Positions 63,976 to 64,000 of a DNA stretch of 64,000 bases are shown one piece after another. The translations under genes were made by a program, and so were the position numbers. Source of the stretch: Terfezia claveryi (taxonomy: Eukaryota; Ascomycota; Pezizomycetes; Pezizales; Pezizaceae); the NCBI GenBank assembly GCA_015179025.1, contig WHUX01000194.1, forward strand, positions 1 through 64,000, given 5' to 3'. The notes under the pieces are model-generated. The model was not told where the DNA came from and did no database searches. It saw nothing but the letters and a program-made list of their open reading frames with translations. The stretch's first letter is position 1. Each line of letters starts with the position of its first letter.

Positions 63976-64000
63976 TGTTAGGCAGCGGAAAAGATACTAA
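63976..64000 (-). repeat. LTR-like dispersed repeat, copy D, cut by window edge
   Basis: TGTTAGGCAGCGGAAA is the inverse of the CCGCTGCCTAACA end of copies B and C. AATATC precedes it, giving GATAT next to the end as in copy B. Confidence 0.6.

Overview
The window looks like a gene-poor, transposon-rich stretch of a filamentous fungus chromosome, most likely an ascomycete. The truffle-like Pezizomycetes would fit, but that placement is a guess. The grounds are long intergenic spacers and several classes of eukaryotic transposon, each with its family's hallmarks: Ty1/copia, Ty3/gypsy, Tad-like LINEs that carry RNase H, hAT, pogo, and TA-flanked inverted-repeat elements. Other signs are tRNA-like Pol III units, one F-box protein, and stop codons and AT-rich tracts of the kind left by repeat-induced point mutation (RIP). 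No bacterial or viral operon structure is present.

Layout. 1-4619 is the 3' part of a decayed Ty1/copia element on + (integrase-RT linker, RT, RNase H, 3' LTR). It is interrupted by a 1.18-kb TA-flanked element (376-1557) and a 1.11-kb hAT element (2215-3328). Removing each insert together with one copy of its target duplication restores the same copia reading frame. 4620-5455 is extremely AT-rich. 5456-8330 is a cluster of at least six unrelated minisatellites with palindromic units near 5.5 and 7.6 kb. 8389-10920 is the LTR, gag and protease part of one gypsy element (-). 10921-14150 is a broken gypsy element (+) that keeps gag, two zinc knuckles and integrase but has lost RT. 15.7-18.0 kb holds direct and about 194-bp tandem repeats.

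19.3-28.4 kb contains LTR-like repeats (TGTTA...TAACA), LINE RNase H remnants, a frameshifted gene with a nuclease-fold-like segment, and a 5'-truncated LINE (25781-28027) with a 14-bp target duplication inside an old gag remnant. 29562-30338 is the best host-gene candidate, an F-box/Cys-rich protein. 30.4-39 kb holds short palindromes, an LTR-like copy, a 1.7-kb foldback element (35591-37317) and a copy of a dispersed repeat here called X. 39.2-54 kb holds two tRNA-like units, more LINE debris, an orphan membrane-protein ORF and a pogo transposase fragment. 54897-56045 is an intact 382-codon ORF of unknown function.

56773-63709 is a young, nearly complete Ty3/gypsy element on -. Its LTRs differ by one indel, it has a 4-bp target duplication, and it carries a 1952-codon Gag-Pol ORF. 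It sits inside a repeat-X copy. Its RT box reads YLDN instead of YxDD, an in-frame TAG interrupts the integrase C-terminus, and ten KRAGEE hexapeptides lie between RNase H and integrase.

I found no cellular pathway or operon. The story here is transposon nesting and decay. The least-explained signals are the dispersed 11-mer TAGTCTGGTTG found in palindromic pairs, the two tRNA-like units with equal 31-nt anticodon-arm loops, the minisatellite cluster, and the orphan ORFs.
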